A DNA stretch of 64,000 bases, taken from contig NZ_JADJNN010000011.1 in the NCBI RefSeq assembly GCF_016714285.1, positions 1-64,000 on the forward strand, given 5' to 3'. A model generated the notes under the pieces. It saw only the letters and a program-made list of their open reading frames with translations. It did not search any database and was not told where the DNA came from. The stretch comes from Nannocystis sp. (GTDB taxonomy: Bacteria > Myxococcota_A > Polyangia > Nannocystales > Nannocystaceae). Positions 35,039 to 44,468 of the stretch are shown here, one piece after another. Each line of letters starts with the position of its first letter. The first letter of the stretch is position 1. The position numbers were made by a program, and so were the translations under genes.

Positions 35039-37154
35039 GGTCGTTCTCCTTCGGCGCGCTGTCCTCCGCGTCCAGGTCCCCGGCGGCGGCCAGCTCGTCG
35101 CGCAGCGCCGTCAGGAACTCCTCGGAGCTGCCCCAGAAGATGTCGATGTTCGCCTCCTTTCCGAGGTACTCCGCGAGATAGACCTTCGCCCCCTCGACGT
35201 CGGCCATCGTCTGCATGTCAGGGTCGAGCTGCACCGCCACGTGGCAGTATTGCTTGAGCCGCTCACGCCCCGGCAGGCTCATCATCAGGCGAAACAGCAC
35301 CCGGAAGTGCCAGTCCGTGAGGCGAAAGCCCAGGAACAGCAGCGAGTTGTCGACCAGCGCGCTCTCGACCTCGGCCGGCATGAGTTTGGCCGACGAGGTC
35401 GTGATGAGATAATCGAAATAGTCGTTCTCGGTGAGCACCAGGCCCTCATCCGTATGGGCCCCGAACGCGCCGAACACGTGATACACGAGCGGCGCCTTGA
35501 CGGTGGGTACGGCGAGGCTCTCCTCGTCGGCGCCGAGCGGCGTCCGCTGATAGCGCCAGCGCGTCAGCACCTGCTGCGGCGCGCGCTCACGGGCCTTGAG
35601 CGCGCGCTCGAGCAGCGGGTCGAAGTTGGTGGTCACGTACACCGAGGCGCCGAGCTCGGCCAGGATGCGATGGGGGTCGGTCGTGCTCGCGCGCAGGTGG
35701 TCACCGACCAGCGCCAGCAACTTGCCCAGCTTGGGCTTCTTGTTCGCCGGCGGGATCTCTCCTGGCGGCAGCCAGCCGCGGTGCTGTTCGATCAGGTCGT
35801 GGAGCAGCTGATCCTGATACGCCTGGATCACGTTGAAGCGCGACTCCTTGACGCTCATATATTCGGTCACGCGCGGCAGGTCGTCCCATTCGTGCGTCGC
35901 CAGCGGATAATGGTGGGCCCCCGCCAGCCGCGTAGCGATCTCGTGCGAGGTCCCGCAGGCCGTCTCGAGCAGGCGCGGGCCGACGATCGGCACCACCTTC
36001 CCCTTGGCGACCGGCTTGAGCAGACGCCGCCACACCTCCTTGCTCTTCTCGCCGCGAAAGCCCGGCGTGTACCACAGCCGACCCGCGGTCAACCGGGTGT
36101 ACAGGGCCGGCATCCACGCGTCGCTGCGCTCACGGACCTTGCCGCGCGCCACCGCCAGGGCGCGGTCGATCTGCCCGTCGCGCAGCAGTTCGCTGAAGAA
36201 CGCCGGCATCATCTTCTCCACCGTCGCCATCGTGATCAGGCCCTGCATCGCGATCACCCCGGGTACCCCTGCGTCGGCCAGACGCCCCGCGAGCGAGGCC
36301 TGCGCCGTGCCGCGCTGGCCCGCTGCGATCTGCTGTCCATCGCCCGCGCTCTGACACGAGGCCAGCACCACGAGTCGCGGCCCGCGTTGCAGCTCGCCGA
36401 TCCGCAGCGCCAGATCGTCACCCTTGACCACGGCCACCTCGCCCGCGGCGTCCTGCAGGATCAACGCCGGGGTCCCCGTGCCACGCGGGAATACACCGTG
36501 ACTGACCAGATAGAGAATGTCGATACCGCGCCGCAGCTCGGTGAGCAGCCGATCGAGGGTGAAGGGCGAGCCGGGGCCACCAAGGGTGCGAAGCTCGACG
36601 CCCGCGAGCGCCGTGCGGATGCGCCCCACCTCGCCCTCAAAGTCGACCGGCGCGAGCGCCATGCGCTGCAGCTTGTCCGGCGCCGGAGCCGAGACGGCGA
36701 TGAGCGCCGTCAGCTCGCTGCGGGCCCGCAGCTTCACCGGCCGCCAGTCACGGGCGACCATGAAGCGCGACAGCAGCACCGTCTCGGATGTGCCGAGCGC
36801 CGCTCCCGACTGCGGGTGTCGCAGCAGCTCCCAGCGCAGCCCCTGGAGCTCCTGCGCCGAGGGGTCAATACCTACGAGGATCCGGAGAAAGCTGCTGGAC
36901 GCCTGGGCCGCCGTCTCGACCTGGACGAAGCGCTCCGCCACCTCCCTGTCGGCGAATAACTGCCGGGCCAGCGCCTTGCCATACTGCTCCTGCGACGCCT
37001 CGAGCCCCAGCAACGCGGCAGGATCGAAGCCCGCCGCGCCCCGCACCGGAGCTATCTGCGCCTGGCTGTCGGGATCGCTGTGCGACAGCTCGACCAAGTA
37101 GGTCTCCGAGATCCGGTGGATCGAGATGCTCAGGGTATAGTATTTGGCGTCCAT
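35022..37154 (-). CDS. CHAT protease-SIR2-like fusion protein (copy 2)
   Basis: This 710-residue protein is closely related along its whole length to the one at 8683-10821. The CHAT dyad is intact: His219 in YLVSHGVF and Cys267 in LASCQSAGDGQQ. The SIR2-like half has KVVPIVGPRLLE, YVTTNFDPLLE, VYHVFGAFG, LTENDYFDYL and LFLGFRLTDWHF. Its partner STAND gene is deleted after 198 residues, so the effector may be orphaned, respond to the other locus, or be inactive for want of a sensor. It is preceded by a LuxR-type regulator on the same strand only 12 bp upstream, an operon-like spacing not seen at copy 1. Confidence 0.85.
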   Translation of the reverse strand: MDAKYYTLSISIHRISETYLVELSHSDPDSQAQIAPVRGAAGFDPAALLGLEASQEQYGKALARQLFADREVAERFVQVETAAQASSSFLRILVGIDPSAQELQGLRWELLRHPQSGAALGTSETVLLSRFMVARDWRPVKLRARSELTALIAVSAPAPDKLQRMALAPVDFEGEVGRIRTALAGVELRTLGGPGSPFTLDRLLTELRRGIDILYLVSHGVFPRGTGTPALILQDAAGEVAVVKGDDLALRIGELQRGPRLVVLASCQSAGDGQQIAAGQRGTAQASLAGRLADAGVPGVIAMQGLITMATVEKMMPAFFSELLRDGQIDRALAVARGKVRERSDAWMPALYTRLTAGRLWYTPGFRGEKSKEVWRRLLKPVAKGKVVPIVGPRLLETACGTSHEIATRLAGAHHYPLATHEWDDLPRVTEYMSVKESRFNVIQAYQDQLLHDLIEQHRGWLPPGEIPPANKKPKLGKLLALVGDHLRASTTDPHRILAELGASVYVTTNFDPLLERALKARERAPQQVLTRWRYQRTPLGADEESLAVPTVKAPLVYHVFGAFGAHTDEGLVLTENDYFDYLITTSSAKLMPAEVESALVDNSLLFLGFRLTDWHFRVLFRLMMSLPGRERLKQYCHVAVQLDPDMQTMADVEGAKVYLAEYLGKEANIDIFWGSSEEFLTALRDELAAAGDLDAEDSAPKENDHEWDF

Positions 37155-37166
37155 TTCAGTGACCGT

Positions 37167-38288
37167 TCACAGCCTCGGAGCGCCCGGACTCTTCAGCGTC
37201 TGCGATAACAGGAGGGTCGCGGCGGTGAAGCTCGGGTCGTGGCGGATCGCCGCCTCGAGCGAACGCGTCGCCGGTCCGGCGTCGCCGAGCGTCAGGAAGT
37301 AACAGCCGAACAGGTAGTGGCCCTCGGCGGAGTGCGGTGCGAGGGCGACGCAGCGCTCGGCGCTGACCCGGAGGTCACCGAGCGCGTCCTCGCGGGGCCG
37401 CCACTGATGGAGCAGGTCGGCGTGGCATGTCAGGCCGAGGCCGTAGTGGGCGAGCACGAGGTCCGGCTCGCGCTCGATCGCCGCCCGGAAGCACGACCGT
37501 GCCGCGGTGTTGGCGTCCGCCACGCGGGTCCCGTATAGCCGCATGCCCTCGAGGGCGAGCTCCCAGGTTTGGAGCTCGCGGCGATCGGAGACGCGGCGCA
37601 GGCCGGCCTCGGTGTGGGCGATGAGCACGGGGTAGGCCGCGGCGACGACCGCCTCGCAGACCGCGTCCTGGCCGGCGAACAGCGGGTCCTCGGCGATATC
37701 GTGGCAGGCCGTCCACAGGCAGTGACCGGTCGCCGCGGCGTTGATGCAGACGGACAGCCGCCACCGGGACGACCCGCGCAGCGTGGACTCCAGCAAGAAG
37801 GTGGCGGCGGGGCCGTGGGCGGTCGCGGACTGGGCGATCACCGGGAACCAGCACCGACGGGAGAACAGGGCCGAGATGTCGTGTCCGATCGCCGTTGCGA
37901 CCGCGCGGGTGCGCGGGTCCTCGGCGAACGCGACGGGCGGCAAGACGGCGATCGCCGGGCGGCGGCGAAGGCTGGTGCTTGGCCGGGCCCCGGCCTTCCA
38001 GGCGACATACGCGGTCGCGGCCTCGGTTCGATTGGTCAGGTCAAGGCGGGCGAGGATCGCGGTGATGTGGGTGCGGACGGTCGTCGGGGAGATCTTGAGG
38101 ATCCCGGCGAGCTCGTCGTTGGTAAGGCCCTTGGCCAGCAGCTCGAGCACCTCGAGCTGGCGCCGGGACAGCGCCTCGATCGGATCGATGGAGCCGTCAT
38201 GGTCGAAATGTTCGGCGATTGCTAGCATTTTGTTATCCCAACTGGCCAAGATCGGCCGCGAGGCTCCGGCCGGATCCACGACACGCAT
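37167..38288 (-). CDS. LuxR-type HTH regulator with CyaB-like/TPR C-terminus
   Basis: A 373-residue protein. A LuxR/GerE helix-turn-helix lies near the N-terminus (LSRRQLEVLELLAKGLTNDE, ISPTTVRTHITAILARLDLT). It is followed by a domain like the region N-terminal to TPRs in adenylate cyclase/CadC-type regulators (AIAVLPPVAFAEDPRTRAVA). TPR-like helices follow (AARSCFRAAIEREPDLVLAH, RSLEAAIRHDPSFTAA). The start could be MLAIAEHF at 38228. The gene ends 12 bp before the CHAT-SIR2 copy 2 start and is probably its transcriptional regulator, by position only. Confidence 0.75.
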   Translation of the reverse strand: MRVVDPAGASRPILASWDNKMLAIAEHFDHDGSIDPIEALSRRQLEVLELLAKGLTNDELAGILKISPTTVRTHITAILARLDLTNRTEAATAYVAWKAGARPSTSLRRRPAIAVLPPVAFAEDPRTRAVATAIGHDISALFSRRCWFPVIAQSATAHGPAATFLLESTLRGSSRWRLSVCINAAATGHCLWTACHDIAEDPLFAGQDAVCEAVVAAAYPVLIAHTEAGLRRVSDRRELQTWELALEGMRLYGTRVADANTAARSCFRAAIEREPDLVLAHYGLGLTCHADLLHQWRPREDALGDLRVSAERCVALAPHSAEGHYLFGCYFLTLGDAGPATRSLEAAIRHDPSFTAATLLLSQTLKSPGAPRL

Positions 38289-38644
38289 CCGAGGCGGCGA
38301 TGAACCGCTCGATACCTCTCAACCGGGTTTGTGCCACGGCGTCGGTCGATCTATCACAGTATTTTCGCGCGCCTTCGCCGACGCCAGGTTGGCTCTGCGG
38401 CGGCGTGCTGTGATCGGGCAGTCGGTCGAGGCGCGAGCGACAGCGAGGCCCGGCTCGATTTTCTGTCGCTTCAGGGTCTGAGATCTCGTAATTGGACCGA
38501 TCCGGCGTGAGGGCACCGCGGCGGCGTTACCGCGGCGACCTTGACGCAGTGATATCCAGGCCCGATGATCACGCATTCGCGTGACGCGGCGATGCGCCGC
38601 CGTTCTTGGCGCATCCATAGAATATCGCTCGACGAAAGGTCCTC
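38289..38644. promoter_or_regulatory. Divergent intergenic region, LuxR regulator / DUF3494 lipoprotein
   Basis: 356 bp separate two divergent genes, so both promoters lie here. A symmetric CCGCGGCGGCGTTACCGCGG at about 38518-38537 repeats CCGCGG at both ends and could be an operator. No gene is seen. Confidence 0.35.
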
Positions 38645-39262
38645 ATGGCTCATTGTACTCCCCACATCGCTCAGTTCGCGGCGATGCTGCTTTCATCAAC
38701 CTTGCTGTCCGCGGCCTGCGGATCGGGCGGAGCCGCGACCGCGACGGACAGCGGCGGCGCGACCGACAGCGGTACCGACGGCGAGAGCGCCACCGGCGGT
38801 GAGACCCCGACGGAGGCCAACAGCGCGACCGAGGGGAGCGACACGGCCAGCAGCGACATCAGCGGCGGCGTCAGCATGAGCGGGGCGTCGCACGGCGAGA
38901 GCTCGACGGGGAGCGTGCAGGGGACCGGCGGCTCGACTGGCGGCTCGACCGGCGGCGACAGCTCGACCGGCAGTGACAGCTCGACCGGCGGTGACAGCTC
39001 GACCGGCGGTGACAGCTCATCGACCGGGACCACCGGCATGATCGAGGAGCCCGGGGTCCCGGTGAACCTCGGCACGGCGGGCAACTTCGTGATCCTCGGT
39101 AAATCTGGGATCTCGACGGTGCCGAACTCGGCCGTGACCGGAGATATCGGCGTCAGTCCGGCCGCCGCGACCGCGATCACGGGCTTCACCCTGATCCTCG
39201 ATCCCACGAATGTCTTCTCGCTCTCGACGCAGGTCACCGGGAAGGTCTACGCGGCCGACTAC
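38645..39262 (+). pseudogene. DUF3494 (ice-binding-like) lipoprotein, 3' truncated
   Basis: A lipoprotein signal (LLSSTLLSAAC) and a long Ser/Thr/Gly spacer with GGDSSTGG units are followed by the start of a DUF3494/IBP-like beta-solenoid: VNLGTAGNFVILGKSGIST, VTGDIGVSPAAATAITGF, TGKVYAADYA. Normal family members continue for about 150 residues more. Here the similarity stops at ADYA (39262) and the frame runs on as nonsense, antisense to the sacsin-like gene, to 39895. The domain is used by bacteria as an adhesin or ice-binding fold; this copy cannot fold completely. Confidence 0.75.
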
Positions 39263-42200
39263 GCTGGATCGTGGATCGTGGTCGTCAGCTGGCGGCAGAA
39301 GTGCTGCCGGTCGGCGTCGCCCGACAGCGCCGGACGCTCCGCGAGCTCCTCGCGCGTGGCGCTCGACAGACGCTGCAGGCCGAGGCGATCGACCAGCTCG
39401 ACGCCCACCCGCGGGTGCACGAAGGCGAGGGCGTCGGCCGGGACGCGGGCCGAGTACCACGGGGCGTCGTCGACCCGGACCTCGTCCGCGCGGCGCAGCT
39501 GGCCGGCGCTCGTCGGCACGAGCAAGCGCGCCCGCACCTCGTCCGGCAGCTCGAGGTCTTGCAGTCGCCGGAGCAGCCGCAGCACCAGCGCCAGGTCGGC
39601 CTCCCCGAGCGGGCGTCCGCGGCCCGCGTCGCGCACGCCCGCGAGCGCCGCGACGATGTCACCGGCGTCCGGGCTCTCGCGGCGACCGAGGCGCGCCAGC
39701 CCGCGGCGCTGCTCGTCGCTGTCGCCGGGCACCTGCCCACGCAGCTCGCCGAACAGATCGGAGACCGACGCCGCGAAGGCATGCGCGGGCAGCCAGAAGC
39801 GCAGGCGCGCCGGATCCCAGATGCAGGCCCGGGTCGCCAGCGCGGCCTGCAGCTCGGCGGACAGCTCGCGGGCAGGATCGCCGAGCGCCGCGTAGATCGC
39901 CGCCGTCGCTACGCCGACGCTGGCCGGACGGAGGCCGCCGTGATCGTCGTCGGTCCAGCGCCGGGCGAGCAGCTCGAGGTGGGCCACGATCGCGGCGCTG
40001 CTCACCGGGCGAAAGCCGAGCGCGGCGCACGGACCCGGGCCCAGGCGATCGATCGGCGCGGCGAACACAGGGCCCTGGCTGGCGATCAGCTCGAGGCTCT
40101 CCGGCGGGTACAGCTCGTCGGGGCGGTACAGGCGATCGCTCGCGGCGACGAAGCCGGCGACCTCCCGCGGCGGCGTGACCTGGGCCGGCAACCACGCCCG
40201 CGAGCGCAGCCCCGCCGTCAGCAGCTCCGCGTCGGCCCCGCGGAGCGCGTCGAGCCGGCGATGCACATGCACGAACAGGGCGAGCAGCTGCGTCCGCGCG
40301 GCCTCGCGGTCCGCGGTGTGCAGCTCGAGCAGCGCGTCGAGCTCGCGCAGCAGCAGCGCCGGCGGCGGGTCCTCGCCGAGCCCGAGCCACACAAACAGCG
40401 CCCGCCAGCGGGCCGCGTCGCCGCGATAGAATTCCATGTCGGGGCTCGCGGCCTGGCGCGCGAGCCCGGCCTGATCGTCGGCCGCGTGCAGCTCGGCGGC
40501 CGGGTACAGCTCGCCGTCGCGGGCGCGGACCAGCGGCGTGCGTCGCAGCAGCGCGGCGAGCTCGGGGTCGAGGCTGCGGAGCTCGACCTCGTCACGCAGC
40601 CACATCAGCGCGGCCCGCTGCAGCTCCGGCGCGAGCCCGGCGAAGGCCGGGATCAACACGGCGCCGAGGTAGTGCGCTGGGGCCATCTCGGGGACCCCGA
40701 GCAGCGCGATGAACGCCCGCCAGCGACCGCCGGGGCCGGCGTCGACGAGCAGCACTTCGACCTCGAGCACGGCCGGCGGACGAAAGCCGCCCGGCAGAAA
40801 CACCCCCGGCGTCGCGGCGCAGGCCACCCCGCCCTCGAGCGTGCGCAGCAGCGGTAGCTCGCGCAGGACGGCCCGCTCTGCTGTGCCATAGCGGTCGAGC
40901 CAGCGCGGCGCCGCGAGGTAGTCGAGCAGCGCGGCGCGCTCGCTGGCGCCGCCCGCCAGGCGCGCGAGCGCCTCGCCGACGCCGAGCAGCCGGAGCGCCA
41001 GGCTCGGCCCGCTGAGCGCCGCGATCGGCCCCGGGTGGCGGGCATGAAAGGCGCGCACCGCATCCACGACCTCGTAACCGCCGGCCACCAGGTGGACCCC
41101 GATCGCCGCGAGCGCGGCCTGCAGCCCGCGCTCGAGGTCCTCGCCGGGGATCAGCAGCTGCCCCCCGGCCGCGCAGTGCAGCTGGCCCTCCGGATCGGGG
41201 AACAAGGCCAGGGTCGCGAGCGCCGCGTCGTGGCTGGCTGGCACGCGCTCCGCGAGGTAGCGCAGCACCACGGCCAGCCACGCCGCGTTCGGCGGCGCCT
41301 CGCCGTCCGGCTGCCACGCCAGCGTCTCACCTGGCTTTAGGGACAGCCTGTCCGTCAACCGCGCGACGACCTGCGCCGCCGCCATCTCGCGCAGCTGCGC
41401 CGCCTCGCACGGCTGCAGGCGCGTGTGCAGCTGCACCGCCGGCTCGATGAACCACGCCGCCTGGTCGGCGAAGATCCGCCGCGTCGTGTCGTCGGCGAGG
41501 AACAGCTCGCCGGCGGCGCCGAAGGTCCGCACCCGCTCGTCGCAGGTCAGCGCCAGCGGCAGCCCGGCGATGTCGTCCTTGCGGTCCGAGACGCAGAACT
41601 GCAGCAGGTCGACGATGTGCGAGCGCTCGCGCAGGCAGGCCCGCGGCGCCTCGGGCAGCGGCACCCCGAGCGGCGCCTCGCAGCGCAGCCACTCACGCAG
41701 CTCGGCCGGTCGATAGCGCCGCGTCAGGACCCCCGCCGTCTCGGCGCCGCGGACCATCCGCCCCGGCAGGTCGGGGTCGGGCAGGCGCAGCCCGTCGTCG
41801 CGCAGCGCCTCCTGCAGGTCCGGCCCGAACAGCGGCGGCGGCAGGCGGCTGGTCAGCAGCGTCCCCCACCCCAGCTCGTGCCCCGCGCGCGTGCGGATCA
41901 GCGGCAGCTCGGCCAATCGCGCCACCAGGCCCGCGTGCAAGTCCCGCCATTGCGCCTCCCCGCGGGTGAGGTCGGGCCACAGGGCATAGAAGCGGCCGAG
42001 GTTCGCCGCGGCGACCTCGGGCACCAGCGCCGCGATCGCCAGCGCGGCCGCTTGCGGCAGCGCGTGCCGCAGCAGCGCCCGGTTCCAGGCGACCCGCACC
42101 TGATCGGCCTCGGCGTAGACCGCCTCGTCGATCGACAGCTGCCGCCGCGACGAGTCGAGGTCGAAGCAGGCGTTGAAGTGCAGCGGCAACCCCTCGGGCT

Positions 42201-43329
42201 GGTCCGCCAGCGGGAAGGTGCAGAACAGCTTGCCGCGCTGGTTGGCGACCACGACGCTGCCGTCCTCGCGGACCTCGAGGCGGATCGCCGCGCCTGCCCA
42301 CGGGATCGCCTTCTCGTGCAGACGCAACATCACCTCGTTGAGGCCCAGGAGCTCGCCCACCGCGTCCACGAACAGGCCCGCCGCGATCTGCCACGGGCGC
42401 TGCTCGCAGCGCCGCGGCGTGCGGAGCTCGAGAGTATGGCGGTAGCTGGTCTGCGTCAGCTCGTCGGCGGAGATCCGCCAGGCCGCGAGGTTGTCGGCGA
42501 TGTCGCCCTCCACCGCCGCGTTGCCGAGCGCCCGGTGAGCGAGCAGCGCCTCACGCTCGAGGGTCGAGATCCGCAGCAGCTCGTGGTGCACGCCCGCGGC
42601 GTCGACCCGCTCGACGTACAGATCGAGGACGTTGCGCGCGAACAGCAGCAGCTCATCGCCGCACTCGGTCAGGTCGTGCAGCATCTGCTCGAAGTGCTCG
42701 CGCTCGAAGGGCTCGTCGCAGATCTCGCTGCTGCTGGCCTGGGCCGCGTCGCGGGCCGGCAGGCGGAAGACCGTCGCCGGATGCTCCGGCGCGCCCGCCA
42801 CCAGCCCCGCCGCGGAGAACGCTTGCAGCCAGTCCGGCGCGAACTGCCACAGGTCGGCGAGCTCCCAGCGGCGGCCGCTGCCCTCCCCCTCGCCGCCGAC
42901 GCTGCGGCCGTGCGGGTCGAAGGCCACCGCGTGCCGGCCCGAGACGAAGCTCGGATGATCGCTGACGTTGTATGCCGTGTTGAAGCCGAGCCCGAAGCGC
43001 CCGGTCTTGGGCCCGAGCGCGGACTTCGAGCTCTCGCCGATGCGGCGGATCGCGTCGAGGTCGGCCGGGCGAAACACCTGATCGTTGACCAGCAGCAGCG
43101 CCGGCCCCTGCAAGGTCGCCAGCCGCGGATCGGGTAGCAGCTCGCGCGGGTGCTCGCGCTCGTCCCAGATCACCCGCAGCAGGGTCGCGCCCGCGTCGTC
43201 GGCGTTCTGCAGGAACTCCTTGACGATCCCGACGCTGCGTGGATAGGCACGAATGAGGCCGCGCAGGCGGACCGTGAGCCGCTCCTCCTGGCCGAAGCGC
43301 TCGCCGACGATGGGGTTCCAGGGCTCCAC
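39259..43329 (-). CDS. Sacsin-like GHKL (HSP90-type) ATPase
   Basis: This 1,356-residue protein begins at GTG 43329, supported by AGGAGGT five bases upstream. The N-terminus is a sacsin-repeat HSP90-like ATPase: FGQEERLTVRLRGLIRAYP, VGIVKEFLQNADDAGATLLR (ATP/Mg Asn/Asp motif, near residue 37), then GRFGLGFNTAYNVSDHPSF (G-box region, near 115). The remaining 1,000 residues are Leu/Ala/Arg-rich and match sacsin-like bacterial proteins only in general style. The stop codon TAG lies inside DUF3494-derived sequence, so the last few residues, and possibly a larger C-terminal part, were lost in the rearrangement at 39262. It is the last gene of an operon with protoglobin, two Roadblock proteins and a response regulator. 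Bacterial sacsin-like ATPases are suspected chaperones or conflict-system ATPases. Confidence 0.8.
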   Translation of the reverse strand: MEPWNPIVGERFGQEERLTVRLRGLIRAYPRSVGIVKEFLQNADDAGATLLRVIWDEREHPRELLPDPRLATLQGPALLLVNDQVFRPADLDAIRRIGESSKSALGPKTGRFGLGFNTAYNVSDHPSFVSGRHAVAFDPHGRSVGGEGEGSGRRWELADLWQFAPDWLQAFSAAGLVAGAPEHPATVFRLPARDAAQASSSEICDEPFEREHFEQMLHDLTECGDELLLFARNVLDLYVERVDAAGVHHELLRISTLEREALLAHRALGNAAVEGDIADNLAAWRISADELTQTSYRHTLELRTPRRCEQRPWQIAAGLFVDAVGELLGLNEVMLRLHEKAIPWAGAAIRLEVREDGSVVVANQRGKLFCTFPLADQPEGLPLHFNACFDLDSSRRQLSIDEAVYAEADQVRVAWNRALLRHALPQAAALAIAALVPEVAAANLGRFYALWPDLTRGEAQWRDLHAGLVARLAELPLIRTRAGHELGWGTLLTSRLPPPLFGPDLQEALRDDGLRLPDPDLPGRMVRGAETAGVLTRRYRPAELREWLRCEAPLGVPLPEAPRACLRERSHIVDLLQFCVSDRKDDIAGLPLALTCDERVRTFGAAGELFLADDTTRRIFADQAAWFIEPAVQLHTRLQPCEAAQLREMAAAQVVARLTDRLSLKPGETLAWQPDGEAPPNAAWLAVVLRYLAERVPASHDAALATLALFPDPEGQLHCAAGGQLLIPGEDLERGLQAALAAIGVHLVAGGYEVVDAVRAFHARHPGPIAALSGPSLALRLLGVGEALARLAGGASERAALLDYLAAPRWLDRYGTAERAVLRELPLLRTLEGGVACAATPGVFLPGGFRPPAVLEVEVLLVDAGPGGRWRAFIALLGVPEMAPAHYLGAVLIPAFAGLAPELQRAALMWLRDEVELRSLDPELAALLRRTPLVRARDGELYPAAELHAADDQAGLARQAASPDMEFYRGDAARWRALFVWLGLGEDPPPALLLRELDALLELHTADREAARTQLLALFVHVHRRLDALRGADAELLTAGLRSRAWLPAQVTPPREVAGFVAASDRLYRPDELYPPESLELIASQGPVFAAPIDRLGPGPCAALGFRPVSSAAIVAHLELLARRWTDDDHGGLRPASVGVATAAIYAALGDPARELSAELQAALATRACIWDPARLRFWLPAHAFAASVSDLFGELRGQVPGDSDEQRRGLARLGRRESPDAGDIVAALAGVRDAGRGRPLGEADLALVLRLLRRLQDLELPDEVRARLLVPTSAGQLRRADEVRVDDAPWYSARVPADALAFVHPRVGVELVDRLGLQRLSSATREELAERPALSGDADRQHFCRQLTTTIHDPA

Positions 43330-43429
43330 GATTGACCTCCTGCCGGCGCGCGGCCGATCGCCGAACGCCCTGGTCGCTGTCATCACGCGCACCCGCCGGC
43401 CCGCGACGCCGCGGGCCGGCCAATTCATC

Positions 43430-43969
43430 TCACTTCTTCAGCTGGACGCAGCGCTCGATCAGCTTGCGGCTCATGCCGGTGAATTGGCTGAGCCGGTCGA
43501 TGGTCTCCTGTGAGTACGCCAGGTTGATGATCATCAGGTCGATGTCGAGGATCTTGACCAGCGCCTGCACGCTGCGGGTCCGCTGGGCCGGATCGCTGAT
43601 CTCGTTGGTGAGCAGGCCGAGCCCCTCGGTGCGCAGGAAGCTGGTCACCGCCTCGACCCACCACGGCTTGACCCCCACGCGCACGTGGGCGAGGCCGATC
43701 CGCCAGCGATCGTTGAAGTAGGCCTCGCCGTATTCGCCGGCGAACAGCTCCGCCATCCAGCGGTTGTGGGTGCGCTTGAGCGCTTCGACCCGGCCCTCGA
43801 TGAGCTTGCTCTGCTCCGGGTCGCGCTCGAGCTTGACGTAGAACAGGTCGGTGATCGCGGCCCCGTGGGCCGCGAAGATCGGCGCGATGGCCTGAAGGGC
43901 GGCGACGTCGACGTCGGTGAAGCCGATGAATGTCTTGATCTCCTGAAAAACCGCGTTTGTCTCGTTCAT
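43430..43969 (-). CDS. Protoglobin-domain haem sensor
   Basis: This 179-residue stand-alone protein consists entirely of a globin-coupled-sensor/protoglobin fold. The proximal haem ligand is probably His95 in WRIGLAHVRVGVKPWWV, a hallmark segment of the family. IKTFIGFTDVDVAALQAI at the N-terminus and an Arg/Lys-rich C-terminal helix complete the fold. It has no output domain, so it would signal through a partner. The gene lies 7 bp after the end of a Roadblock gene and 100 bp before the sacsin-like ATPase, all on the minus strand. It would bind O2, CO or NO, coupling gas or redox state to the operon's products. Confidence 0.85.
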   Translation of the reverse strand: MNETNAVFQEIKTFIGFTDVDVAALQAIAPIFAAHGAAITDLFYVKLERDPEQSKLIEGRVEALKRTHNRWMAELFAGEYGEAYFNDRWRIGLAHVRVGVKPWWVEAVTSFLRTEGLGLLTNEISDPAQRTRSVQALVKILDIDLMIINLAYSQETIDRLSQFTGMSRKLIERCVQLKK

Positions 43970-43976
43970 GGTCCCT

Positions 43977-44468
43977 CTATTCTTTCGCTGGAGTGGTCGC
44001 CGTCAGCAGCGGGCGAAGGATCGCGAGCAGGCCGCGGGCGACGATGGCGGTGTTCCTGCGCCATGAGCGGTGCCGCGGCACCTGCACGACCAGGAACAAT
44101 CTCGGGTTGTGGTCGCGCGTCAGGGGACGCACGACCAGGCGACCGACGCGCGCGTCGGACAGGGAAAGTTCGTCGATATCCGCGAGCCCGAGGTCCCGGG
44201 CGGCGCGCACGGCGATATCGTCGAATAGACTGGTGAGGCCCGCGAGGACCTCGGAGCGGACAAGTTCACCCTCGGAGGCGATCAGCAACCCCCGATCGGT
44301 GCACACGAGCGACATCGGATAGCCGCCCGCCGCGTTCATGGCGCGGAGGCTCGCGGTGATCTGCGCCGCGGCGCCAGGCGCTGGCGGGTCGAGGAGCCTC
44401 GAGCGGTCGGATCCCTGCGATCCCAATTTCAGCCCACGAATGCTCGCCACGCCCCCTGCCTGCCTCAA
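43977..44468 (-). CDS. Roadblock/LC7-like protein, second of pair
   Basis: The 163-residue frame starts at TTG 44468, overlapping the stop of the preceding gene by 4 nt. A GTG at 44450 with AGGCAGGGG upstream is an alternative. The core SLVCTDRGLLIASEGELVRS and LTSLFDDIAVRAARDLGL follow the Roadblock pattern (a TD..GL..AS segment, then a long helix). The C-terminal 30 residues are basic. Such small proteins form dimers that regulate small GTPases such as MglA. No GTPase gene is in this operon. Confidence 0.7.
   Translation of the reverse strand: MRQAGGVASIRGLKLGSQGSDRSRLLDPPAPGAAAQITASLRAMNAAGGYPMSLVCTDRGLLIASEGELVRSEVLAGLTSLFDDIAVRAARDLGLADIDELSLSDARVGRLVVRPLTRDHNPRLFLVVQVPRHRSWRRNTAIVARGLLAILRPLLTATTPAKE

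Noticed and set aside
38940..39030. GACAGCTCGACCGGCGGT tandem units considered as an array or regulatory repeat
   Set aside because: They code the Ser/Thr/Gly spacer after a lipobox, in frame, as in other lipoproteins in this window.
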